Part shown: positions 16,317 to 24,348 of the stretch, one piece after another
How positions within the stretch are numbered: the first letter of the stretch is position 1
Layout of the letters: the number at the start of each line of letters is the position of its first letter
Assembly (NCBI GenBank): GCA_024695145.1
Contig: JAILIS010000025.1
Coordinates: 62,001 to 126,000, forward strand
Source of the DNA: Lachnospiraceae bacterium
GTDB taxonomy: Bacteria; Bacillota; Clostridia; Lachnospirales; Lachnospiraceae
Direction: 5' to 3'
DNA length: 64,000 nt
Made by a program: the position numbers and the translations under genes
Notes under the pieces: model-generated
Told to the model about the DNA's origin: nothing
What the model saw: the letters and a program-made list of their open reading frames with translations, nothing else
The model's database searches: none

Positions 16317-17261
16317 ATGGCGTTTTTTGAAAAGCTTTTTGCCGGACTTTCCAAATCAAGAGCAGCGATAGATGAGAACCTGGCCGAGGTGTTTGAACGG
16401 GACAGGATCGACGAGGACTTTTATGACGATCTTGAGGAACTTCTCATTCTGTCGGATATCGGAGTCACTGCGACTGCCAATATCGTGGACGGTCTGAAGC
16501 GCGATGAATATTATGATCATATAAGAAAACCGAAAAAGCTCGGGATGCATATGATCGGCAAGATCAAGGAAGTTATGTCAACCTGCGAAGCGGATTATGA
16601 GTTTGAACAAAGACGTTCCGTAGTTCTGGTCGTCGGTGTAAACGGAGTAGGAAAGACGACAACCATCGGAAAACTTGCCGCGAAGTATCATCAGGACGGA
16701 AAGAAAGTGATGGTCGCTGCCGCCGATACGTTCAGGGCAGCCGCACTTGAGCAGCTTACCATTTGGGCCGATAGAGCAGGGGCCGATCTGATAACGGGAA
16801 GGGAAGGTCAGGATCCTTCATCTGTAGTGTTCGATGCCGTTAACGCGGCAAAGGCAAGAGGATGCGATATACTTCTCATAGACACTGCGGGAAGGCTCAA
16901 CAACAAGAAAAATCTTATGGCGGAACTTGCCAAGATGAACAGGATCATAGACCGTGAATATCCCGAAGCGTTCAAGGAGACGCTCATAGTACTTGACGGA
17001 TCCACAGGCCAGAATGCGGTCAACCAGGCCAGGGAATTCAAGGAAGTCACGGATGTGTCCGGGATCGTCATTACGAAGCTTGACGGGACCGCAAAGGGAG
17101 GCATCGCCATAGCCATTCAGTCAGAGTTGTCCATTCCCGTTAAGTTCATAGGAGTCGGAGAGGGGATAGATGATCTTCAAAGGTTCGATGTTGACGACTA
17201 TATCAAAGCTCTTTTTTACAAGGAGGATGTGACCGATAATGCCGACGAAACAGAAGAATAA
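16317..17261 (+). CDS. ftsY: Signal recognition particle receptor FtsY
   Basis: The GTPase receptor (314 residues) that docks SRP-ribosome complexes at the membrane for co-translational insertion. The N domain (about 1-95) precedes a G domain with G1 GVNGVGKT at residues 107-114, DTAGR and TKLDGTAKGG. The acidic A domain of E. coli FtsY is absent, as usual in Firmicutes. The tail is acidic (DVTDNADETEE). Its partner Ffh lies about 2.7 kb downstream. The last 23 bases overlap the threonine deaminase start. Confidence 0.97.
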   Translation: MAFFEKLFAGLSKSRAAIDENLAEVFERDRIDEDFYDDLEELLILSDIGVTATANIVDGLKRDEYYDHIRKPKKLGMHMIGKIKEVMSTCEADYEFEQRRSVVLVVGVNGVGKTTTIGKLAAKYHQDGKKVMVAAADTFRAAALEQLTIWADRAGADLITGREGQDPSSVVFDAVNAAKARGCDILLIDTAGRLNNKKNLMAELAKMNRIIDREYPEAFKETLIVLDGSTGQNAVNQAREFKEVTDVSGIVITKLDGTAKGGIAIAIQSELSIPVKFIGVGEGIDDLQRFDVDDYIKALFYKEDVTDNADETEE

Positions 17262-18492
17262 CAAAGCCAATAATACGGATATGCTCACTCTTGACAGGTT
17301 CGAGGAGGCAAGCACGGTTGTCAGGGAGGTTACCAAAGAGACCAAACTGATGTACAGTTCTTATCTTTCCGAGAGGACCGGAAACAAAGTATATCTTAAA
17401 CCCGAGAATATGCAGATGACCGGAGCTTACAAGCTTCGCGGCGCATATTACAAAGTGAGCACTCTGTCCGATGAGGACAGAAAAAAGGGAATAATCACCG
17501 CATCCGCGGGTAACCATGCACAGGGAGTTGCATATGCGGCCAGGGCTTTCGGCCTGAAAGCGGTCATAGTGATGCCTACCACGACCCCGCTCATTAAGGT
17601 AAACCGGACAAAAAATCTCGGTGCCAGGGTCATACTGTTCGGCGATGTATATGACGAGGCATGCGAAAAGGCTCTTGAACTTGCCAAGGAGAAAGGGTAT
17701 ACATTCATTCATCCGTTTGATGATCCGGTTGTGGCTATAGGACAGGGAACCATCGCGATGGAGATATTCCAGGATCTTCCTGTTGTGGATTATATACTTG
17801 TACCCATAGGCGGAGGCGGACTTGCTGCGGGAGTGGCTACTTTTGCGAAGCTTCTCAATCCCAAGATCAAAGTGATCGGCGTTGAACCCGAAGGTGCCGC
17901 CTGTATGAAGGCGTCCATTGAGGCGGGCAAAGTCGTAAGCCTTCCAGGTGTATCCACGATCGCTGACGGAACGGCGGTCAAGACTCCCGGGTCCGTGATC
18001 TTTCCCTATGTGCAGAAGAATATCGACAGGATCATTACCGTGAAGGATGAGGAACTCATTGTGGCATTTCTCGACATGGTCGAAAATCACAAGATGGTTG
18101 TTGAGAATTCCGGGCTGCTTACCGTTGCGGCGCTTGATCATCTGAAAATAAAAGACAAGAGGGTGGTATCCATATTATCGGGCGGAAACATGGATGTCAT
18201 CACGATGTCTTCGGTCGTATCCCAGGGTCTTATAATGAGAGACAGGATATTTACCGTATCCGTCCTTCTGCCCGATAAGCCCGGCCAGCTCTCACAGGTT
18301 GCCGGCGTGATCGCAAAAGAAAACGGAAATGTTATAAAACTTGAACATAATCAGTTCGTATCAACCAACAGAAACGCGGCCGTTGAGCTTCGCATCACAC
18401 TTGAAGCATTCGGCACACAGCATAAAGACAGCATTATCTCCGCTCTCGAGCGTGGCGGCTACAAGCCCAGGATCGTGAGGACATCGATCTGA
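17239..18492 (+). CDS. ilvA: Threonine ammonia-lyase with C-terminal ACT domain
   Basis: A 417-residue PLP enzyme that deaminates threonine to 2-oxobutyrate, the first step toward isoleucine. The PLP lysine is Lys65 in TGAYKLRGAYYK. The phosphate-binding glycine loop is GGGGLAAG, and ASAGNHAQGVAYAA is a further family signature. A single C-terminal ACT-like domain (FTVSVLLPDKPGQLSQVAG onward, residues ~335-417) makes it the short ~400-residue type, which may be biosynthetic or catabolic. It overlaps ftsY by 23 bases, and AGGAGG at 17221-17226 lies inside ftsY. Its position in the ftsY-ffh block is not the B. subtilis arrangement. ilvD and ilvB occur elsewhere in the window, favouring a biosynthetic role. 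Confidence 0.92.
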   Translation: MPTKQKNNKANNTDMLTLDRFEEASTVVREVTKETKLMYSSYLSERTGNKVYLKPENMQMTGAYKLRGAYYKVSTLSDEDRKKGIITASAGNHAQGVAYAARAFGLKAVIVMPTTTPLIKVNRTKNLGARVILFGDVYDEACEKALELAKEKGYTFIHPFDDPVVAIGQGTIAMEIFQDLPVVDYILVPIGGGGLAAGVATFAKLLNPKIKVIGVEPEGAACMKASIEAGKVVSLPGVSTIADGTAVKTPGSVIFPYVQKNIDRIITVKDEELIVAFLDMVENHKMVVENSGLLTVAALDHLKIKDKRVVSILSGGNMDVITMSSVVSQGLIMRDRIFTVSVLLPDKPGQLSQVAGVIAKENGNVIKLEHNQFVSTNRNAAVELRITLEAFGTQHKDSIISALERGGYKPRIVRTSI

Positions 18493-18523
18493 CGCCGGAG
18501 CAGAGCATCAGAGGAACTGCCGG

Positions 18524-19609
18524 ATGAAATACTACATGCCTGTAAGGCTCTATGATGAGAAGGACTGCGTTGTCCGGCATGCGGACGATATCGCGAATGT
18601 CGGCAGGAAGGCTCTGATAGTAACGGGCCGCAGATCGGCATTTTTAAACGGAGCTTTTGATGATCTCATATCCGCTCTCTCCTCCGGAGGCGTTTCATAC
18701 CTTGTATTTTCCGAAGTTGAAGAAAATCCTTCGACAGACACCGTACTATCTGCAGCAGCGCGTTTTGCCGGTGAAGGTGTTGATATGGTCATAGGTATCG
18801 GCGGAGGATCAGCCATGGATGCGGCTAAAGCCATTGCGCTTTTGCTGAGACACCCGGGTGCCGGTCTTGACTATCTGTATGATCCGGATAAGAGTCCGGA
18901 AGCGCTCCCTGTTATATGTGTTCCGACCACATGCGGAACGGGCTCGGAAGTTACCGGTGTTTCGGTTCTGACACGGCATGATAAAAAGACAAAGATCTCA
19001 ATGGTTCATAAGGTTTTTCCGGTTCTTTCACTGATCGACGGAAAATACCTGAAAAATGCGCCTCATTCCCTTATAGTCAACAGTAGCGTTGATGCGCTTG
19101 CACATCTTTACGAGAGCTTACTTAATCAAAAAGCCGATGATTATGTGAAAATGACGGCTTTTGCGGGCCTTGGGATGTGGTCTTTGACAAGGGACGTATT
19201 AACCGGAAAGAGAGAGTGTACCGATGAGGACCGCTCATATCTTATGCGCTCATCCGCTATTGCGGGAATGTCCATAGCACAGAGCGGAACGAGCATTCCT
19301 CATGCTCTGAGCTATACGATCACTTATGATCTCGGTATTGCTCACGGAATGGCGGCCGGTTTCTTCCTTCCGGGATTTATCGCTCTTGCACCGGGCAAAG
19401 AGCGAAAAGAGATCCTGAACCTTTCCGGATTTGCCGATACGGATGAGCTGACATCTTTTATCGCAAACGCATCCGGCGGCATAAATATCCCCGATGATGA
19501 GCTCGAAAAAGCATATGAAAAGGTAAGGAATAACGAAGCGAAGATGAAGTCCGCATCATTTGATATCGATGAAAAGACCCTAAGGGATATTGTTTGGTAT
19601 ATGATATGA
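18524..19609 (+). CDS. Iron-containing alcohol dehydrogenase
   Basis: A 361-residue group III (iron-type) NAD(P)-dependent dehydrogenase. The nucleotide loop is IGGGSAMDAAKAIAL. The metal ligands are visible as Asp and His in SVDALAHLYES and two His in SIPHALSYTITYDLGIAHGM. Family members act on ethanol, butanol, 1,3-propanediol, glycerol or lactaldehyde, so the substrate is open. It follows ilvA after 31 bases and ends in front of a strong terminator, so it is probably cotranscribed with ftsY-ilvA. No metabolic link to those neighbours is obvious, except possible reduction of aldehydes derived from threonine breakdown, which is speculation. Confidence 0.87.
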   Translation: MKYYMPVRLYDEKDCVVRHADDIANVGRKALIVTGRRSAFLNGAFDDLISALSSGGVSYLVFSEVEENPSTDTVLSAAARFAGEGVDMVIGIGGGSAMDAAKAIALLLRHPGAGLDYLYDPDKSPEALPVICVPTTCGTGSEVTGVSVLTRHDKKTKISMVHKVFPVLSLIDGKYLKNAPHSLIVNSSVDALAHLYESLLNQKADDYVKMTAFAGLGMWSLTRDVLTGKRECTDEDRSYLMRSSAIAGMSIAQSGTSIPHALSYTITYDLGIAHGMAAGFFLPGFIALAPGKERKEILNLSGFADTDELTSFIANASGGINIPDDELEKAYEKVRNNEAKMKSASFDIDEKTLRDIVWYMI

Positions 19610-19623
19610 TTTTCTGCACATCC

Positions 19624-19659
19624 GGGCTGTCAAGAGAAAATACTTGACAGCCCTTTTTT
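19624..19659 (+). terminator. Strong Rho-independent terminator after the alcohol dehydrogenase gene
   Basis: A perfect eleven-base stem (19624-19634 with 19643-19653), eight-base loop and six T. The descending arm also contains TTGACA, which serves as the -35 of the next promoter. Confidence 0.92.
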
Positions 19660-19672
19660 GTTGTAGTAATAT
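19644..19672 (+). promoter_or_regulatory. Promoter of the ylxM-ffh operon, embedded in the terminator
   Basis: TTGACA at 19644-19649 lies within the downstream arm of the preceding terminator. TAATAT follows 17 bases later at 19667-19672. The predicted start, near 19679, would be only about four bases before the ylxM ATG, implying a nearly leaderless transcript unless the start codon or start site is different. Confidence 0.6.
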
Positions 19673-19682
19673 AGCGAAAGTT

Positions 19683-19997
19683 ATGGATGACATAGAAAGA
19701 AAAAACATGCTGTATGATTTTTACGGAGAGCTTCTGACGGATCACCAGAAACTCGTGTATAAGGATGCGGTTTATAATGACTGTTCACTTTCGGAGCTGG
19801 CCGAGGAATACAGTATTTCGAGACAGGGCGTTCATGATCTGCTGAAGCGGTGCGACAGGATACTTGAGGATTATGAGGAAAAGCTTGGACTTGTCAGGAG
19901 ATTTAGGATCCTCAGGGAAAAAGCTTTACAGATAGAAAAGCTCACAACGGATGAAAAGATCAGATCACTGGCCAAAGATATCATAGACGGTCTGTAA
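19683..19997 (+). CDS. ylxM: YlxM/p13-like helix-turn-helix protein
   Basis: A 104-residue protein of the YlxM (UPF0122) family, which in streptococci binds Ffh and modulates SRP GTPase activity. The family pattern is clear: DFYGELLTDHQKLVYKDAVY, then a sigma-70 region-4-like helix-turn-helix SLSELAEEYSISRQGVHDLL and an acidic coiled end. It directly precedes ffh, the universal context. ATG 19683 aligns with family starts; longer forms would run through the promoter. The ribosome-binding site is poor, and the promoter predicts almost no leader. Confidence 0.92.
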   Translation: MDDIERKNMLYDFYGELLTDHQKLVYKDAVYNDCSLSELAEEYSISRQGVHDLLKRCDRILEDYEEKLGLVRRFRILREKALQIEKLTTDEKIRSLAKDIIDGL

Positions 19998-20009
19998 CAG
20001 GGGATAAAA

Positions 20010-21365
20010 ATGGCATTTGAGAGCCTTACGGATAAACTTCAGAATGTATTTAAAAGCCTTCGCGGCAAGGGACGCCTTACCGAGGAAGACGTACGACGTG
20101 CGCTTCGCGAGGTTAAGATGGCGCTGCTTGAGGCTGATGTAAACTTCAAGGTTGTAAAACGGTTTATAAAAAGCGTTGAGGAGCGCGCGGTAGGTGCCGA
20201 TGTAATGAACGGCCTCAATCCGGCACAGATGGTCATAAAGATCGTCAATGAAGAGATGACTGCTCTGATGGGCTCGGAGATGACCGAACTTGAATTTCTT
20301 CCGGGACAGGCCAAAACCGTTATCATGCTGTGCGGTCTGCAGGGTTCCGGTAAGACGACAACCGCCGCAAAGCTTGCCGACAGGCTGGCAAAGAAGGGCA
20401 AAAAGAGTCTTCTCGTTGCATGTGACGTTTATCGTCCCGCTGCGTACGAGCAGCTGAAAGTCAATGCCGGCAAGGTATCGGCTGATTTTTTCGGGATCGA
20501 ATGTGAAAAGGATCCTATCCGTATCGTAAAGGAAGCCATGAGCGCAGCCGATGGCAACAAAGATAATGTTGTGATAATCGATACCGCGGGCCGTCTGCAG
20601 ATAGATGAAGAGCTGATGGATGAACTGACGCGGATCAAGGAAGCTGTCGGAGTGCACAAAACGCTGCTCGTAGTTGATGCCATGACCGGTCAGGAAGCCG
20701 TAAACGTGTCCGAGACTTTCAATGAGAAAGTCGGCATTGACGGGGTGATCCTGTCCAAGATGGACGGCGATGCCAGAGGCGGTGCGGCTCTTTCGGTCAA
20801 AGCGGTAACCGGAAAACCGATACTGTTTGTCGGTATGGGAGAAAAGCTTACGGATCTTGACCAGTTCTACCCCGACAGGATGGCTTCAAGGATACTTGGG
20901 ATGGGTGACGTCCTGAGCCTTATCGAAAAAGCATCCGAGCAGGTAGACGAAGCCAAAGAGAAGGAAATGGCTTCAAGGCTCAAGAAAGGTAAGTTTGATT
21001 TTGACGATTATCTTGAGAGCATGAATCAGATGAAGAAGATGGGCGGGTTCGCGTCTGTTCTTTCTATGATGCCCGGTATGTGCGGTATGCTCCCGAGAGG
21101 CGCCAAGATGGGGGATCTTGCGGATCAGATAGATGAAAAGAAGATGGCGAGGACCGAAGCGATCGTTTTGTCCATGACAAAAGAGGAGCGCAGAAAACCC
21201 GACATACTAAATCCTTCCAGAAAACACAGGATCGCAAAGGGTGCCGGAGTTGATATAGCCGATGTTAACAGGCTTGTAAAACAGTTCAAAGAGGCACAGA
21301 AGATGATGAAACAGCTTCCCGGTCTTATGGGTAAGCGCGGAAGGTTCGGTAAATTTCCGTTCTGA
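20010..21365 (+). CDS. ffh: Signal recognition particle protein Ffh
   Basis: The SRP54 homologue (451 residues), which binds signal sequences emerging from the ribosome together with SRP RNA. It has an N domain (1-90), a G domain with GLQGSGKT at residues 109-116, DTAGR and SKMDGDARGGAAL, and a methionine-rich M domain (about 300-440). The M domain contains the RNA-binding motif SRKHRIAKGAG. The order ylxM-ffh-rpsP is conserved across Firmicutes. No SRP RNA gene was seen in this window. Confidence 0.97.
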   Translation: MAFESLTDKLQNVFKSLRGKGRLTEEDVRRALREVKMALLEADVNFKVVKRFIKSVEERAVGADVMNGLNPAQMVIKIVNEEMTALMGSEMTELEFLPGQAKTVIMLCGLQGSGKTTTAAKLADRLAKKGKKSLLVACDVYRPAAYEQLKVNAGKVSADFFGIECEKDPIRIVKEAMSAADGNKDNVVIIDTAGRLQIDEELMDELTRIKEAVGVHKTLLVVDAMTGQEAVNVSETFNEKVGIDGVILSKMDGDARGGAALSVKAVTGKPILFVGMGEKLTDLDQFYPDRMASRILGMGDVLSLIEKASEQVDEAKEKEMASRLKKGKFDFDDYLESMNQMKKMGGFASVLSMMPGMCGMLPRGAKMGDLADQIDEKKMARTEAIVLSMTKEERRKPDILNPSRKHRIAKGAGVDIADVNRLVKQFKEAQKMMKQLPGLMGKRGRFGKFPF

Positions 21366-21432
21366 TGGTAAACGAAAAAGATTCGTTCACTATAAATAAA
21401 AATGTAATGTTTTATATCAAGGAGGAAACAAA

Positions 21433-21678
21433 ATGGCAGTAAAGATCAGACTCAGAAGGATGGGACAGAAGAAGGCACCCTACTACAGGATCATCGTAGC
21501 AGATTCAAGGAGTCCCCGCGACGGAAGATGTATCGAAGAGATCGGCACATATGATCCAAATACGGATCCCAGCACATATTCGATCGATGAGGAAAAAGCT
21601 AAAAAATGGCTGAACAACGGTGCCATCCCTACCGAAGTTGTCGGCAAGCTCTTCAAACTCGCCGGTATCGAGAAATAA
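21433..21678 (+). CDS. rpsP: 30S ribosomal protein S16
   Basis: An 81-residue small-subunit protein needed for 30S assembly. The start [20 protein letters not shown] and the stretch [18 protein letters not shown] are diagnostic. AAGGAGG lies just upstream. The 67-base gap after ffh contains a six-base inverted repeat (21371-21376 with 21382-21387) and AT-rich sequence, but no clear promoter. The next gene follows after 16 bases. Confidence 0.97.
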   Translation: MAVKIRLRRMGQKKAPYYRIIVADSRSPRDGRCIEEIGTYDPNTDPSTYSIDEEKAKKWLNNGAIPTEVVGKLFKLAGIEK

Positions 21679-21694
21679 TGTCAGGAGGGTTGAT

Positions 21695-21928
21695 ATGAAA
21701 GAACTTGTTGAGGTTATTGCGAAGGCACTGGTTGATAATCCCGACCAGGTCTCGGTGACCGAAAAAGAAGATTCGAGATCCATAGTAGTGGAACTCAAAG
21801 TTGCTCCTTCCGACATGGGAAAAGTCATCGGCAAGCAGGGACGTATCGCCAAAGCCATCCGTGGTGTGGTAAAAGCGGCATCTGCCGATCTTCCCAAGAA
21901 GGTTCTTGTGGATATCGTAAATGACTGA
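21695..21928 (+). CDS. khpA: KH-domain RNA-binding protein KhpA
   Basis: A 77-residue single KH domain with the RNA-binding loop GKQG in MGKVIGKQGRIAKAIRGVV. In streptococci KhpA pairs with KhpB (EloR/Jag) and regulates cell elongation; in B. subtilis the gene is ylqC. ATG 21695 follows CAGGAGGG. An in-frame extension back into rpsP is not credible. Its stop overlaps the rimM start by eight bases (ATGACTGA), indicating coupling. Confidence 0.94.
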   Translation: MKELVEVIAKALVDNPDQVSVTEKEDSRSIVVELKVAPSDMGKVIGKQGRIAKAIRGVVKAASADLPKKVLVDIVND

Positions 21929-22451
21929 TGACGGAATAAAAGATGATTATCTGCAGATAGGAGCCATCACGAGGACTCACGGCATCGACGGGAGAGTAAA
22001 AGTCTTCCCCATGACCGATGATGTGAAACGGTTCAAAAAGCTGAAGCGGACTTTCCTTGAGACAAAGGAAGGGATGATCGAACTTGAATGCGTATCTGCA
22101 GGATTTTTCAAACAGTTTGTTATTTTGAAGTTCAAAGACTTCGACAGTATCGAATCTATCGCAAAATACTGCGGGTGCGGTATTTTTGTTGCAAGAAGCG
22201 ATGCCGTACGTCTTGAAAAAGACGAGTACTTCATTGCGGATCTTATAGGGATAACGGCCGAAGATGAAGAGCTTTCGCTTAGCGGAACCGTTACCGATGT
22301 TATCGCAACCGGAGCAAATGACGTATATGATATAGCGCTTGACGACGGAAGGCGTCTGCTGCTCCCGGCTATCAAAGAATGTATTCTTGATGTCGACATC
22401 GCGCAAAAGAAGATGAAGATACACATCCTCGACGGGCTTCTGGATCAGTGA
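21921..22451 (+). CDS. rimM: Ribosome maturation factor RimM
   Basis: A 176-residue assembly factor for the 30S head, acting with S19. The N-terminal RimM domain contains IGAITRTHGIDGRVKVFP. The C-terminal PRC-barrel spans about 98-172, with DEYFIADLIGITAE and LLLPAIKECILDVDIAQKKM. It overlaps khpA by eight bases and leads into trmD, the standard order. AAAGAC-type pairing is poor, so translation probably depends on coupling to khpA. Confidence 0.95.
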   Translation: MTDDGIKDDYLQIGAITRTHGIDGRVKVFPMTDDVKRFKKLKRTFLETKEGMIELECVSAGFFKQFVILKFKDFDSIESIAKYCGCGIFVARSDAVRLEKDEYFIADLIGITAEDEELSLSGTVTDVIATGANDVYDIALDDGRRLLLPAIKECILDVDIAQKKMKIHILDGLLDQ

Positions 22452-22482
22452 TCCCGGCAATCGTCCCGGATTAGGAGAGCAG

Positions 22483-23205
22483 ATGAATTTTCATGTTATG
22501 ACGCTTTTTCCGGATATGGTGCGTGCGGGTCTTTCGGAAAGCATTATCGGAAGAGCGGCAGAAAAGGGGCTTCTTTCTGTAGAGGCTTACAATATACGTG
22601 ATTTTGCATTCAACAAGCATAACAAGGTCGATGATTATACGTACGGCGGCGGTGCGGGGATGCTCATGCAGGCGGAGCCTGTATACAGATGCTATGAGGA
22701 CATATTACGCCGTATAGCCGTTCGGCGAAATAAAGAAGATGTTTCCGGTGTAAGAGTCGTATATATGACACCGCAGGGAAAACTCTTCGACCAGGATATA
22801 GCATCCGAATTTGCAAAAGAGGAAGATCTGATACTTTTGTGCGGCCACTATGAAGGCATCGATGAACGCGTACTTGAAGAGATAGTGACCGACAGTGTTT
22901 CCGTCGGAGACTATGTTCTGACGGGCGGAGAGATACCGGCAATGGCGGTTGTCGATGCGGTTTCAAGGCTCGTTCCCGGAGTGCTTCACAACGGGGATTC
23001 ATCCGAAACGGAATCCTTTTCGGACGGACTGCTCGAATATCCGCAGTATTCACGGCCGGAAGTATGGCATGACAGAAAAGTTCCGTCCGTGCTGCTGTCC
23101 GGAGATCACGCTGCGGTCGATCGGTGGAGACATGAGCAGGCACTTCTCAGAACGAAAGAACGAAGGCCTGATCTGTATGAAGCATATTGTTTGAAGCATG
23201 ATTAA
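22483..23205 (+). CDS. trmD: tRNA (guanine-N1)-methyltransferase TrmD
   Basis: A 240-residue SPOUT-class enzyme that makes m1G37 next to the anticodon from S-adenosylmethionine, preventing frameshifting. The knotted cofactor site is visible as LLCGHYEGIDERV and SVGDYVLTGGEIPAMAVVDA. The substrate region is YTYGGGAGMLMQAEPVY. It starts with MNFHVMTLFPDMV after GGAGAG. The rimM-trmD-rplS order is conserved, but here rplS has its own promoter. Confidence 0.97.
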   Translation: MNFHVMTLFPDMVRAGLSESIIGRAAEKGLLSVEAYNIRDFAFNKHNKVDDYTYGGGAGMLMQAEPVYRCYEDILRRIAVRRNKEDVSGVRVVYMTPQGKLFDQDIASEFAKEEDLILLCGHYEGIDERVLEEIVTDSVSVGDYVLTGGEIPAMAVVDAVSRLVPGVLHNGDSSETESFSDGLLEYPQYSRPEVWHDRKVPSVLLSGDHAAVDRWRHEQALLRTKERRPDLYEAYCLKHD

Positions 23206-23237
23206 CGGCCGGTGATATGTCCCGATGATACTTGTGC

Positions 23238-23266
23238 TTGCATTTAGTGTGGCCGTATGGTAATAT
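23238..23266 (+). promoter_or_regulatory. Probable promoter and short leader of rplS
   Basis: TTGCAT (23238-23243) and TAATAT (23261-23266) are spaced by 17 bases. Transcription would begin near 23273, leaving a leader of about 70 bases before rplS. Ribosomal protein L19 leaders are known in Firmicutes, but I cannot confirm that fold here. Confidence 0.5.
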
Positions 23267-23341
23267 AACAAGGCTGTAATTAACGACGGTCCTCTGCTTT
23301 TGTGGAAGTCAAGAACGTCTGTGTTATTTGGAGGAATTGAA

Positions 23342-23689
23342 ATGAACGACATTATCAGAGAGATCGAGCAGGAACAGCTCAAGGAGAATGTCTCCGAGTT
23401 TTCTATCGGTGATACCGTAAAAGTTTACGGTAAGATCAAGGAAGGAAACCGCGAGAGGATACAGGTGTTTGAGGGTACAGTGATCAAGCGCCAGGGTGGT
23501 TCAAACCGTGAGACATTTACGGTTCGAAAGAATTCAAACGGTGTCGGTGTTGAGAAGACATGGCCCCTTCATTCTCCCAATGTTGAGAAGATCGAAGTAG
23601 TAAGACGCGGTAAAGTCCGCAGGGCTAAGCTCTTCTACTTGAGAGAGCGTTCCGGAAAGAGTGCTAAGGTTAAAGAGCTCATTCGCTGA
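23342..23689 (+). CDS. rplS: 50S ribosomal protein L19
   Basis: A 115-residue large-subunit protein at the 30S-50S interface. The motifs [51 protein letters not shown] and [17 protein letters not shown] are diagnostic. ATG 23342 follows TTGGAGGAATTGAA. An in-frame ATG at 23300 lies within the leader and lacks a ribosome-binding site. A clear terminator follows. Confidence 0.97.
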   Translation: MNDIIREIEQEQLKENVSEFSIGDTVKVYGKIKEGNRERIQVFEGTVIKRQGGSNRETFTVRKNSNGVGVEKTWPLHSPNVEKIEVVRRGKVRRAKLFYLRERSGKSAKVKELIR

Positions 23690-23697
23690 CAGATATT

Positions 23698-23729
23698 AAA
23701 AGCACTTGCGCAGGCAGGTGCTTTTATTG
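23698..23729 (+). terminator. Rho-independent terminator after rplS
   Basis: A twelve-base stem (23698-23709 with 23714-23725, one G-U pair) closes a four-base loop, with the T-rich arm end and ATTGT following. It marks the end of the ribosomal part of the block. Confidence 0.8.
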
Positions 23730-23751
23730 TAGGCAGGGGGAATAAGAACCC

Positions 23752-24348
23752 ATGAAATTCGGCCGGCAAAAAAGCGGTCCTTCCCTTTCCTATATAAACA
23801 GGGAAAGAAAGGTAAACATAAACATACTCTACCAGATCCTGCAGTGTATATTTCTCGCATTCATCGCTGTATTCCTCGGTGTTGCCCTGGTATTTGCATT
23901 CGGGATAAGAACCAGCGTTGTGGGAGAATCCATGGAGCCGACACTGTCAAACGGACAGGAGGTTCTGATAAATAAGATCGCATACCAGTTCTCCGCACCG
24001 AAGCAGGGAGATGTGATCGTTTTCAGACCCAACGGCAATGAGAACGCACATCTGTCGGTAAAGAGAGTTGTGGCGACTCCCGGAGACTCTGTTTTGATCA
24101 AACAGGGAAAGGTTGTCATCAACGGCGCCGTATATACAAAGGATAAGGCTGAGGATACAAGGGATGCGGGTGTTGCATCTTCCGAGATAGTCCTTGGCGC
24201 CGATGAGTATTTTGTACTCGGGGATAACAGGCGCAATTCCGAAGACTCAAGGAGCGCAAATATCGGTAACATCAGCCGTGGGATGATCGAAGGAAAAGCC
24301 TGGTATCATCTCAAAGGCAGGAACAGTGAGGCGGGGAGGATTGAATGA
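23752..24348 (+). CDS. lepB: Signal peptidase I (first copy)
   Basis: A 198-residue membrane serine protease that removes signal peptides from exported proteins. One membrane anchor (about residues 27-50) follows a basic amino end. The catalytic serine is Ser60 in VGESMEPTLSNG, and the lysine general base is Lys104 in SVKRVVATPGDS. Box E is VLGDNRRNSEDSR. A single anchor is the usual Gram-positive form. The stop overlaps the rbgA start (ATGA). A second, divergent signal peptidase lies after rbgA. Confidence 0.95.
   Translation: MKFGRQKSGPSLSYINRERKVNINILYQILQCIFLAFIAVFLGVALVFAFGIRTSVVGESMEPTLSNGQEVLINKIAYQFSAPKQGDVIVFRPNGNENAHLSVKRVVATPGDSVLIKQGKVVINGAVYTKDKAEDTRDAGVASSEIVLGADEYFVLGDNRRNSEDSRSANIGNISRGMIEGKAWYHLKGRNSEAGRIE

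Noticed and set aside
17203..18141. Minus-strand frame opposite ilvA (about 312 codons)
   Set aside because: Antisense to a well-conserved enzyme; the His/Arg-rich translation has no domain and no start signals.
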